In this document: one piece after another, positions 1 to 11,700 of the stretch
How positions within the stretch are numbered: the stretch's first letter is position 1
Layout: every line of letters begins with the position of its first letter
Assembly (NCBI GenBank): GCA_020726505.1
Contig: JAHLEZ010000039.1
Span: 124,001 to 188,000 of the forward strand
Length of the DNA: 64,000 nt
DNA from: Leptodontidium sp. MPI-SDFR-AT-0119
Taxonomy: Eukaryota; Ascomycota; Leotiomycetes; Helotiales; Leptodontidiaceae
Direction of reading: 5' to 3'
The notes under the pieces: generated by a model
Told to the model about the DNA's origin: nothing
The model's database searches: none
What the model saw: only the letters and a program-made list of their open reading frames with translations
Program-made: the position numbers and the translations under genes

Positions 1-709
1 TCATTATTTCTATTTGGTTTTTTTCTCTCCTTCGTTAATGAAAATTCAAGATCTATCACATCCAAATAACCGAGCTTTGGGCTTTCTCTGTTTGTTTCCA
101 CTTGTATTCCGTGTTGTATGCCGTGCTACCTCAACACACGCAGTAATGTATGTGCACTTCCAAATCTGAACCATGTCTACCATTCTGCATTTCACCCTCG
201 GAACTGTGTTTGTGGATTCGACTTCTCAGGCCCTCACACAAATGGTCAAACGAGATGGACCTAGTGTGAGTCAAGATCTAGCTAGGGATATGCTCATTTC
301 TAGATCTTTCTTTGTTGCTTGAGTGTGCAATTTTCCCACGTCTCAGCCGCGTTGGCCATCTCACGGGTTGGCGTCCTGCTCAGGAGCTTCGTGCACCTTT
401 TGCTCGACTCACTTCTCTTTGTTATTCGGAGACTGCAATGCACAGGCAGCCGGCTTTTGAGACGAGGATACGAAAATAGATGCGCCATTTCCATGGCATT
501 TGTCGTATTAGGGGCACTCAATTGAATATTTATATCTGATTCCCCTGCTGGAGTTGACATTTCTCAGCAACATCTTCATTCTCCAATCTATTCATCGCTG
601 ATCGCTGAGAGTTACTTTTTGATTTCCTTACTTCTTCACTCCTTGTTCGAGCATTTCTCGCCTCCCATAAGTCATTTCAATTACCTTCACCCCTTTTCAA
701 CATCTCAAC
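1..709. other. Left-edge intergenic sequence
   Basis: No coding region could be supported here. Short open frames on both strands (for example on the minus strand at 300-560) look like chance readings with no recognisable domain. The last 100-150 bases are pyrimidine-rich and probably hold the promoter and leader of the gene starting at 710. Confidence 0.5.
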
Positions 710-1517
710 ATGGAAGCTATCGCCATCTTGGACGCTGTCGTTCTTGGGCTCGAAATTGCTCGTTCGATAACCGCCTTCATCACCGAGCTGAAACACACCG
801 AGTTAATCTTGGGAACGATCCATGACCAGGTCAACCACATAGCCCTCCAACTCAACCACCTTCAGAGCGAGTCCAGAGTCCGCTTCCTCTCAGCTGACCT
901 GATGAAGGCGTGGCTCGGGTACCAGAACAGATGCAATGGGACTCTTCGCGATATTCAAGATATCCTCAAAAAACACTCGAAATTGTGTGAATCGTCCGCT
1001 GTTGTCGCTGATTTCAAGTTCAAGTACTTGGGAGGTGAAGACAAATTGAGAGTCCAACTGGAACCAATCCAGCGCTGCAATGACTACTTTGGTTTTCTCA
1101 AGAGGTAAGCCAAGCTTAATCCTGTATGCACGTACTTTGTCACTGACCCGGTACAGGACCATACTCGAGGCCCCTCTGATTAAGGATGTCATGAGAAGAG
1201 ACCCTAATGCGCCACCCATCGAGAGACCAATTCTGGGTTTCCATCAACACGTTCTCCAGGTGTTGGAAAAGGAGGGGAAGGCTTTGAAGAAGAAGGCTTT
1301 GAAGAAGAAGACTTTGAAGGAGACGACTTTGAAGGAGGAGGCTTTGGAGGCTTTGGAGGCTTTGGAGGGAGAGGAAGAAGAGGAAGAAGAGGAAGGAGAG
1401 GAGGGAGAGGAAGGAGAGGGAGGAGAGGGAGGAGACGAAGAAGAGGAAGGAGAGGAAGAAGAGGAAGAAGAGGAAGAAGAGGAAGAAGAGGAAGAAGAGG
1501 AAGAAGAGGAGATGTGA
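710..1517 (+). CDS. STAND-type N-terminal domain protein with acidic repeat tail
   Basis: Two exons, 710-1104 and 1157-1517, give 251 residues. The 52-nt intron has a GTAAGC donor, a CTGAC branch site and an ACAG acceptor, and the join keeps frame. Residues 1-130 are mainly helical and amphipathic; the start (MEAIAILDAVVLGLEIARS) resembles the fungal N-terminal domain found at the head of STAND/NLR-like proteins (Helo-like family), which in that family mediates signalling or assembly. No NACHT, NB-ARC, ankyrin or WD repeats follow. Instead the chain passes into Lys/Leu-rich repeats (about residues 174-203, units such as ALKKK and TLKEE) and then an almost pure Glu/Gly tail to the stop. Both tails come from short tandem DNA repeats (GAAGAAGAGG-like units, about 1275-1510), so their length is probably variable. 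The gene model is fairly firm. The domain call is from resemblance only. Confidence 0.6.
1275..1512 (+). repeat. Coding low-complexity purine repeat
   Basis: Tandem units of AAGAAGGCTTTGAAG type (about 1277-1370) pass into GAGGAAGAA-type units up to 1512. They encode the Lys-rich and Glu-rich tail of the preceding gene. The strand is almost purely purine, which favours replication slippage and triplex formation. Confidence 0.85.
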
Positions 1518-1859
1518 GCCTATCTCATAGATTGATTTTCCGTAAAGTTGCACGAGGCGGCCGGGTAAGTATGTTTGGTGGATTGGGAAGGTGACCATAC
1601 GGTTCTGCGCGAGGAACATAGAATGTATAATATAGTTTCACTTCAAAATATAATTTTTCGGGACACCATCACTGTGATTATCTCCTTCATTTTGCGGTCA
1701 AGCCTCGCACTTCACCATTGCATCTATCAAGCGGTTTGCTAACGAATGTTATGAAGTGTTCAAATCCGGTTTTCATAACTTCGACACTGGATTGGAAATC
1801 GAACGCCCAACACCGCAACTCCCATGCAAAATCCTTCCAGTCACCCAAGTTCCAGGCCC

Positions 1860-2256
1860 CTAAACGTCTTCCTCAGCCTTGATACAGCCCCTTTCCGTAC
1901 AGAGACAAGTCTTCTTCAACTGCTCCGCAGTGAACTGCTCCTCACAGCAAGGTCGGATCACTATCCTTCCCGCACGAACGCGAGGTCCGGTTTTGGCCAC
2001 GCACGCAGATACACTCGTCTCCGTTCTCCGATTTGATCTTGCTGTTGCATTAGCAGAATTCTATCTAGTGGATGTGATTGAAATGGCGGAGATCACGCTT
2101 GCCGTTGCCGTTGTTTCGGCAAGTCAAGCAGGGGCAGGCGCATATTGGGGGTTGGGTGCATCCACATTGAAATTTGGTATGGGAGTTTGGTTGGGAGATA
2201 ACATTTGAGGAGTCGTCTTCGTTTGCATTGGTCTTAGAGATGATGGGTTGAGACAT
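1860..2256 (-). CDS. Candidate small cysteine-rich protein
   Basis: Tentative model. A minus-strand ATG at 2256 opens a frame whose product contains a tight Cys array (CGCTQPPICACPCLTC). A possible intron follows, with donor GTGATC, a CTAAT branch site and acceptor CAACAG just before the next frame. The second exon then runs open to a TAG at 1862-1860 and encodes more paired cysteines (RPCCEEQF, then TCLCTERGC). The spacing suggests metal binding or disulfides, but no family was recognised and there is no obvious signal peptide. The open length is only modestly above chance. An alternative reading frame after the same acceptor also contains cysteines. Treat as a lead, not a gene call. Confidence 0.28.
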
Positions 2257-3634
2257 CTCGGGAGGCTGTAGTTTGATTAGGGTGTGCTGGAGATCGAGGT
2301 CGAGATCGAGATTGACGGAGATTGTGTGCTGTGACTCTACTTTTTGCTCTGGTTCTGGATGTAGCAGCTGAAACTCGCAGAGACATTTCGGGAAGCCCGT
2401 GAAGGGTTTTGTGGCTGTACATCGTTTCGGATGAAGCCTTGTCTATGATTCACCTCAAGTTTTCCCGAGCTCCGTTATTCACAGAGAGGCGATCCACCAT
2501 CTCATTTACACACGGCAGTGCTTGTGCCTCTGAACGATCGGCTGGCCAATACTTTGAATAATGGCGGTTTATTCCCGAGACTTTTGTTCGGCGAGGCGAA
2601 TATCCGTCCTGCCGCAAGTCAACGGGAAGGAACATCCCCTTTAATCACGAGGACAACTTACTCCTTGGATATCTTATGAGCATAGCAGGGAGTGTTTTGT
2701 CTCTCAACATGATACTTGAGAGCTGTTTGGTATTTCATGTGTTAGGTTGGTTTTATGGTTAGGACTGAAGTGTGAAGGCGATGAAAATTCTCTTTCACGT
2801 CGCCGTTAGTTGTGAAAGGTGAATTCTAACACTTATTACCGTGAATTCAAGCAGTGGGCCAGAGCACGCTTCCCTTATTACTTTTGTTGCACATCGTAGA
2901 ATTTTCATCTCGTAATCTCTTTCACAACCTGATTCCCTCCTCATACCTCAGCTTGAGATCCCAGTGAGTTATGCTGTGTGTCCCCATGCATGAGACAATC
3001 AACGAACGAGAAAGCAATTAAATACAAATCAACTAAAATGAATTACATGGGCAAATGTGAGATGTGTGATCAAGTCAATCTCGGTGTAAGCGATCTATTG
3101 AGGAGAAAAGGGATGGACTTGTGACTTTGCACGATATCACGAAAGTTGGATGTGCGATTCTTCATCGCCGCGGCATGGGATCTCAGATTGAAGCTGCCAC
3201 ATATCCTCAAGTTTAACTGCTAGCTGATGTCGGTACCACTCCTGGGAAGGAAAAAATGTTTGGAGAGTCCGCATGATCTCCAGTAATAATATTTATCGAT
3301 TATCGCTAAATTTGGACGGGATTCGCTCAGAGATACTCGAAATTTCTAGCACTTCATTCCAACATTCTTGTTAATCTGTGAACTAATGCCACGTAAGCTG
3401 CCTTGAACACAAATTTGCCCCAGGCCGTGGACTTGATGTCATTGCATCTTATAATATGGACGACGCCGGAGACAATATTCGCTTAGCGAGACGAGCCCCT
3501 GAAAACAGAAACGGGGGGAACTGCAGCTTGGTGGGCGGTGAAATTAATTGTATTACTAGAATTTACATATATTGGATTTAGATTTGATATTTATGATACA
3601 ACTCGTACTATGTAGATTGAGCTCGCCCGGGAGT

Positions 3635-3651
3635 GGGGGGGGGGGGGGGGG
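3635..3651 (+). repeat. Poly-G tract of 17 bases
   Basis: An uninterrupted run of 17 G residues follows GAGT. Such tracts are rare in fungal intergenic DNA, can fold into G-quadruplexes, slip in replication and are prone to length errors in sequencing. Confidence 0.9.
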
Positions 3652-6600
3652 TTCCCATCAAACTATGGAGGACCTGCACTCCACCCAGACCTGACTTTTG
3701 AGCCGAACAGAATAATAATTTCAACAACAAGAATTATTAGACGGAAATGTCAGTATTGCCAAATCAAAAGAATGAACTCTTGTCATCCTACTCAAAGCAG
3801 GGAACGACAGCCTCGATCAGGGTATCTTGAAAAGAGGACATCTCCCCTGAGAGACAGGTTTGGCAAGCAAATTCATTTGAATAGATCCATGGACTCTCCA
3901 TTTCATCACCCGCCACCTACCCATCGTTTTAAGCGAACCTTGAAGTTGGACGAAATCAGCACTTAATAATTTGCTGCTCAACAAGGCATTAAGCACTTCA
4001 GACAGTAACTCTACGACTTCGTGCGAGTAGTCGAGGACTTGACTTCGCCTGCTACAAGCTGTCACAATAGACAAGCTCTCTGAGCGAAAGGAGAAAAGTC
4101 TCAGAATCAGATATCTTCGCATTCATTCCAGTATCCACGGACTGGACACTCCCGATAGACTGTAAATAAACTCAAAATACCCAAAACAAGTAGAAGAGCA
4201 GACACCTACCGGTACTCCCCCTATTCAATAGTTTGAGAATAGGTGCCTCCACTGAAGGATTATCCGGCGAACCAGAAATATTCTCTCCACGGGAATGGGT
4301 GTCCCGGGGGAGACAAGACTTCGTAAACACTGTCAGCCTCCTCTTACTGATTTCCAATAACTATTATATCAAAACCCTTTCACAGATCGATGCAACACTG
4401 GCCACCACTTCCCCATTAAGCCGAAATTATGTCCAACTCCCATCAAACTCCAATCCAGAAAGAGAGAAAAGAAGAAAGGCAGAAGATGTCTCGGCTTGAT
4501 CGACGGGTTCACGTGTCGTTTAAGGTTATTCGTGCCAAGAAGAGCCATCGTGGGTCCATTACCAATCATGGCGGCTTGGTGATGCCTTGGCGGTGGTATT
4601 GGGTTTCTCCCAACTTCCAAGTCCCTTCTCATGTGGCTGGCAGGATAAGTGGAATGAATAATCTGCATTTAGAAGGTGGTGGATTATTGACTGTGATACA
4701 GAAGGACATGGAGATTGCAAACGCAGTGCGGCCGCAGTCACAACCAGCTCTTAGTGTTTTCACCAACTGCACAGTACTTTGTACAGCACTGTACTACACA
4801 GCAGCATTGAAAGATTTCCCCTTCCTGGAAAACGAACCGCCCCCAAGATCCTCGTGATTGATTCCCTCCAGTTATCTTTTTCTGCCGAAGGCCACCGTTA
4901 CTTCGTAAACCCAACCCTCCCTTTCTCACCCGTCGCATCCGACGGCCCATCCACTCCCCTTTTCTTGAGACTTCAACAAACGAAACTCGCAATTCAAATC
5001 AGAAAATACAGTAGTGCCAAGCCCACGAAGCCAGCTGACGCGGCCTGACAAGGAACGACAAGACCGACGGGACCGGAGTGGACTGGACTGAACTAGACTA
5101 GCTTGGATTGGATTTGACTCCCCATTATCAAAGCCAGTCAGTGAGGTGGGTGGGTAATGCGAGAATTAAGCTTGTTACGACGTTATGACGCGACGTGGAA
5201 CCGAGAGGACAGCACAACGCAGCGCAGCAAGTACAGCACGGAAGGACTCCGTAATCAGATTCCCTGCCGTGCCATTTTACTAAACTAAACTTTATCCTTG
5301 GCTTTTTCTTAGAGGGAGACATGGGCCGAGATTTGTTCTAGTCTTGTTTAATTAATATATTTCTGATTATTATTCATCATTGATCGATTTTTGGGTTTTA
5401 GGGTTTGCTTGGGTGCGTAGCTGCTGTCTGTGCTGCCGCGTGTTGGGTGGATTTCTGGACGGAGACTTACTTTATTTTCTTCCAAGGGGAGGCGGGGGAG
5501 TTGGAGGACCTCGGGATTTTAGGTTTGGGTTTGGATTTGAAGGTTTACAAATCTCGCGCTGGTTCAAGCTAAGGGAAAGTAAAGTGAAATAGTAATGTTA
5601 TGGAGATTCGTGGTTAACTTTTTCATGGTTCGTTTGATGGTTTGGATATGTGCTTAAGCCTGTTTGGAGGTCAGATCTTGAAGCCAAAGCTGCCCCCTAC
5701 TCGTCAGTCACATCACGCACTCGATCGAGGAGGGATTTTCGGTGAGTGGATTGGCTCGAAAATGCTAGTCTTCAGTGGAGTAAATAAATATCTTGCAACG
5801 TCGGGACCGAAACAAGACTGAACGTCCGAAGCTTCCGGGTTTAAACCTTCGAGCTCGAGGTTCCCATCCATCGCATCCTTTCTCCACAGAAGTGCCACAT
5901 GGAAACTTGGACTTCCTTGGCTTGCTTGGACATGGAAGGCCCGCCTGTGGAGAAGGGATGCGAAGTGGAAAGGAAAGTCCCTGTCTACTGGGAACGGGAT
6001 GTAACTTTGCGGCTTGAACTTCGGCAGATCGTTTCTCTGTTCTTTGCTTCTTTTCATCATCTTGACCAACACTTGCTTTGCATTGCAGGTTCTGCAGCAA
6101 GGAAAAGTCTGTATGTATCCCGTCTCCATCTCCCGAGCTTCTTCCAAGTTGCGCCCACCCACCTCTCTGGATCACGACATCCTTTACCTAATTCTCACTC
6201 AGCTGCAAAGACCGCTCTCTCGACCCAACTGATTGGATTAGTATTTCTTGGCTGGCTTGGCAGGAAGCCTTGTGCCGCCCCTTTCGTCTATTTTACCTCA
6301 GCTCATCAGCGCCACAAACGGACATCAGCTCGTCTTCGTCTCGCTTCCTCTCAGTCGGAAAATGAGCAGATTTATGGGGAGTAGGGGTTTGAGTCACGGA
6401 AAGATTGATAGGCTACGTGAGGAAGAGGCACCAGATGTGATGTGTGCAATATTGCGGCGTAAACTTCAAGTGAAAGTGGAATCGAGTGAGCGAATTGCTT
6501 GCTGGGATTCGGGACCGTCGGCTCCTGGTGTCCGTCGACCGACTTTAAAGAGACGATGTCCTCCCTTTCTAATGGAGATTGCAGTAGTTCACTAAAGGCT

Positions 6601-7670
6601 GAGGTGATGTTTTATGATCCGAATCAATGAGTTAGGAAACCCTTTCGGGGCGATAGTCTGACATAGGATAAGTCCGAGTTGATTAGTACCAGGCTACCAA
6701 TTCACTCACTCCGCTGTATCTTATTCCTATTCTGTGCCTTCTCGGACTTTGCTCTCGGGTTCGCGTCATCCTAATATTCCTCTCGTCAACCTCAGAGATA
6801 CCCGTCTCGTTCCCTATCAAGAACCCGTACGCCACATGGCATGACACCACCACTTCACAATCTAACGAATGCAAAGCCTCAAAGCAGAAAGCAGTAGACT
6901 CGATTATTGTTTCCCCCGCCATGCCATGCCCTCGCTCGCCATGTCAAATACGGAAACGAACCCGACGAAGCCAGACAACCCTCGCCAAGAGGCCCCCCCA
7001 TCCTCGGATTCTTCAGAAAAAGGTCCAAAGAAGGCGTTGGTGGCGCTGACCGGCCAAGCTTTTCTATGAACCGCCCCCGCCAGTCAATCGGCGGGATCTT
7101 TTGAGTTGACAGTAGCGTGAGGCCGGTGGTCTTGGTATTTTTTTCTATTCCTTTTTCTTTTCCTTTGTACGAATGGAGTATGTGATGGCGCCGAGGTTCT
7201 GGACGTTGTCATGTGTGAAGGTTGTGGGTTTTCTTGGAGGGTATGCCATGTCTTGTGAGAGGAGGAAAGCCGAGGCAGACTGACTACATCATATTGAGGT
7301 ATTGTGAAAGAAAGTTGCGAGGAGATTGGAAAAGAGATGCGAAGGGCGGGGGCTTGCTTGCTCTGGCGTTTCTTGTGTCTTCATTATTTCTTGTAAATTA
7401 TCTGTCTGACTGGCTGACTGGTTAGCTGGCTGGCTTCCCGCCACAGAATGTCACTCAAGACGGCTAGGATAAGGTTATTTGATGCGACAAAAGCCCCCGA
7501 AATGCTAATCCGATCTGGATGGTTGATCTGATGCGAGGATCGGTGTGTCTGTCTATCTGTTTGTCTGTCCTCAAGAATCGAGAGATGACCAGACGGACGG
7601 CACGGACGCGGATGCAACGAGACTCCGCCTTCTTGTACCACATCCTTTCTACTTTACGTTATGCCCCCAA

Positions 7671-7697
7671 AACGCAAACGCAAACGCAAACGCAAAC
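7671..7697 (+). repeat. Hexanucleotide tandem repeat (ACGCAA)
   Basis: Just over four tandem copies of ACGCAA lie within the non-coding upstream territory of the WOPR gene. Confidence 0.85.
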
Positions 7698-8705
7698 CCC
7701 GAACCCAAGCCTCAGCCAAGCTTAAGTTTAAATAGATTGATCAATGGTAAGAGAAAGGAGTGGAGGAAAATAAAGCAAATACGGCAAAGCAATAACTCCC
7801 ATAATCCTCAGCCCAGCCATCCCAAGCCTCGCGATGCTGGGCATGACATAGAGAGAACAGTAGGATTGGTAGGCCACTCTCCCACCGACTTCGTAAAGGC
7901 TGCACTTGACGAGCTGCACATGAGTCAAATTGATTTAAGCATGTTTCTGGACTGCCACATCCAAGGAAGAAGACACACACCACCAGTCAAGCCGGACAGA
8001 TAAGCCAAACTGATCCATGTCTCTTGCTCCTCACCTGCTTGGAAGAATAAAAGAGAGGAGCCAAGCATCCGCCAAGCCCGCGAGCAATTAACTCTATTCG
8101 TCGTCTCGTCTTCTGTATGACCTTTTCCTCTGAGTCCATTCCCTTGTAGCAGGGGGCTCGGCCTTGGTCTTTTCCGTCGTTGCATGGCAGGCAAGCTGGA
8201 AGACCGACAGTATCTCCATACTGACAAAGGGGAGAGATGCGCGATAACCACTGACCAAGCAGAACAAACCGATGAGACTGGATGGATGAATAGATATATG
8301 GACGCTCGATCACTTGTACTGCATCGCTTCGACTGTCTTCGAGCTCGATTAGGTAGGTCGTGTATGTTGGTTAAAGAACGAAGGGAGATAGATAGACCGA
8401 TAGATGGGACCCCTCCCTGCCACTAACTTATTAAACCCACCTGCTTAATAGGAAAATACCAAGCCCAGCCAAGCAAACGCCACGGTTCTGGGCGTGCCAT
8501 GGGTCCCAAAGTAAGGTTTTATGGTTAATTTGGCGCATGGATGGATGTTGTTGCATGAGACCGACCGAGACCGAGACCGAGCAGCCCACCTGGACAAAAT
8601 AATGGGAGAAGAAATAAAATAATCCGAATGTTTTAATAATCCATCTGGAATGTATTTCCCCATGCGGGCGGGACAGGACAGGACAGGATAGGACGGCGTT
8701 CCAAT

Positions 8706-8739
8706 AGCCAGCCAGCCAGCCGAGCAGAGGTTTGAATGC

Positions 8740-8767
<28 letters not shown>
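8706..8767. repeat. Inverted CCAG/CTGG repeat
   Basis: Four tandem AGCC units (8706-8721) are followed about 30 bases later by GGCT units (about 8749-8766) on the same strand, so the two arms can pair into a hairpin or cruciform with roughly 16-bp arms. It sits in the WOPR upstream region. Confidence 0.75.
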
Positions 8768-8770
<3 letters not shown>

Positions 8771-11700
8771 TCGACCAATCCAGTATCAAGCAGGCAGTGC
8801 GGGAATTTAGAGTTGACGAGAGCGAAAGTTAAGCTTTCCTGTACGAATGGACCGAATAGAAGATCTTTCGTATTCGGCGTTCTCGAGTTTCGGGCAGATT
8901 ATTTTACGTGAGCGTGAAGGTTTGACAAACATCCACGGAAGCTTATTTGGAACTCAGTTGGAACTCGGAAAATTGGAACAAGGCGTGGTGGGTAGAAGGG
9001 TGGTGGGCGTGGGTGCGCCGTGGTGCCGTATGGTAACCTAGAACTTTAACCTTAACTTTACCTCCGTTCCGTCCGTTCTCGTCAGGACTCGGGTTCCAAT
9101 CATGAACTCTATGTAAATTAAGGCTACGGACTTCAGGCAAGTACTTAGAGTTCGCAATGGGTAAACTATAATCTCGATGGAAGGAATGTTGTTGTTGTTG
9201 TTGTTGTGATGTAACCCGAGGGCTCTCGGAATGGTAAACGAGGAGGCTGGGATTTGCTTGATAAGATGATGATGGGAAGATAACTTTTACGAATATACCT
9301 CCCTTTGAGTGCTTCATCTTGGGAGACTTCGCCCCCCTATGTGAGCGAGCGAGTGAGCGTGTGGCTAAGAGGACACTCTGTCCAGATTACTATTTCAATT
9401 ACACGGCAATACGAACCTCACTACTGCCGGCCGCCATTACGAATAAGATACGGCTAGCTAAGCAAGAACAAATGTCACTCGGTTACTCTCTCACTCACTC
9501 ATACAGTCAGCCAGCTGGCAAAGGTCAAGCCAAGCCGAAAAAAGGGCGCGAACCATATTCCTCTTTCGTATCAATTTGAGTAGATTACTGCGACTGTGCG
9601 TAATGGAAAGTAATTTATGGACGTCCGTCTCTTGGCCTGCTGCACCACCATCGGCGAGTTTTCGCTTCTTCAAGGCTGGAACTTGGAACTTGCTTGGTGT
9701 GGAGGCCAAAATCATTTTATCATTCGTACCAAGCACGCCGAGATCACATCATCACGGGCTTTTGTTTCGTTTGCTTCTTCCTTCGGATTGCATCGCATGC
9801 CGAATCACGAGTAATCAAACCCTTCGAAATCATTACTCTTTTCAAAAACAACCCGGAAATCTCGGAATCCCCTCAATCCTTATCCTCATCTCATCATCTC
9901 CCCACAACACCATTGGCCAGGGGGTCGGCAAGTTACATTTCCGTACGCTGTCCACCCAATCCACTCCCTGCAGAATGAGTGGTGCAATGCAGCAGTGCAA
10001 TGTGCAGACACGGGAAGGAGGGGAGGGGCCATGCCATGCTATCAAGCGAGGGCGCAGCGCAGCTACCAAGGTAGGTAACTAACGGGTCGGCCTGAAGATT
10101 GCTTTGATTTGATTGGGGGGTTTCCCAACCAGGAAAAGACAAAGGGCAATGCCTGGCGGGCGATCGACACACCAGACACACGACCCAGACACACCTAAAA
10201 ATCATGCTTAAAACCTTGAATTTTTGACACCGTGTCGCTAAGGTGCCAAGGGGAAGCCACTGGACGCACGCCGACGCCATGGCGGGCCGGGCTTGACTGC
10301 TTTGGGGGTTGAGGTGGGGTGGTTGGGTGGGGCGCGTTGCGTGGCCTGGGTGGGACGGGATGGTGGATGTGGATGTCGATTGGATGTGTAGACTTGGATG
10401 GGATTTGAAGGGGATGGAGTGTGAGTGAGGTTCTGAATAGGACACGAAGAGGGATCTTTGGAGGGAGGGAAGAAGGGGGAGGGTTTGTTAGGGTATGATG
10501 GATGAGATGAGAAGAATTGTTGGTGGCGTAATAACAGTGATTTTGGAGAAAGGTGACAGAGATCGATATTAGTTCCCCTCGGGGTAATGTCTGAATGCGG
10601 GATTTGAATTTCACATCCCCCAAGAATCAATATGGGTATTGATGCTGCGATGCGGCGCTGTACTGCAACGATCCCGATTCAGAAGGGAAGATGAGCCCGG
10701 AATTAAATCAGATCCGTGATCAAGTAAAGATTGTAATTGTTTTTTTTTGGTCTTATATGATTTGCATTTGTCTGCGTGAGTTCGTTCTCCGTAACTGATT
10801 TGGCATGTAGTGTGGTGAGTTGATTTGAGAAGGAAAGAGTTGAGGTTACACAGACTCTAGTTTAGTCCGATTAGAGTTCTGCAAAAACCACAACAAAACA
10901 AGTGTCATCCTGATCCTGAAGATGTCCAATGGCCGACCGGCCGAGAAACTCGGGTTTGGTGGTTCGCGGTGGTGCGAATAAGGTATCGATCGGGTGCGAA
11001 CTCTTACAGTATTTGATTGAGAGTTCAACCACTCAAAGGATGATTAAATGAAAAGGATTAAGGTTATTTGCGAGGTTTCAATTCTGTGAGTTAAGCATTT
11101 CTTGTGAGGCTGGTTTTTGGTGTCTTTGGGTTGGTTGGTGGATAATTTCCGGGTGAATATTGAGCGCAGCAATTAAATGATTAATAGGTAAGCGGATGGG
11201 TTGAGGCTCTTTGTGTTAGATTGGATTGGATTTGGTCAGAAGAGGGAAAGAAAGAACATCCAAAGATACAAACAAGTTTGCGTCATGATCGAAATGGAAA
11301 TGTCTGTCTAATTAAAAGAGAAAGCACACACGACATCTCCACATCCACATCCACATCCTCGTCCTCACCTCACCTCAAACCTCAAAGTTTCAATTTTAGC
11401 CTTCAAACTTTCCATCGAAACCCACCTCTCCACTCCACTCCACATCGGCAAGACTTGCTTTCCCTTCCCATCTCACATCAATCCATACCCACAATACTCG
11501 TCTCGTATCGAAGCATTTTCAATTATTCCTTAGTTTTTCCTTCTTTGACTTTTCCCTCCGATTAGTGTTTAACTCTAACTCTAACACGAACTTCGGGGTC
11601 CGCAAACCCCATTCGGTACCGAACCCTGTCCTGCCTGCCTGTCACCTCAACCTCAACCTCGACTCTCTACCGAAGAGAAGAGAAGAGACGCGATGATGAG

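Larger units (their letters stand above)
2257..8000. other. Non-coding part of the WOPR upstream region, distal
   Basis: I found no frame with a recognisable domain or a convincing exon chain. Open frames here (for example 4429-4857 plus, 5713-6175 minus, 5899-6384 plus) overlap each other on both strands and have no family character. The stretch contains a 17-base G run (3635-3651) and a hexanucleotide repeat near 7671-7697. It could hold untranslated transcripts, enhancers or relics too decayed to read. Confidence 0.5.

Noticed and set aside
4369..4857. Overlapping open frames on both strands
   Set aside because: Frames on both strands are open at once, with no conserved motifs, no consistent splice sites and low-complexity composition.
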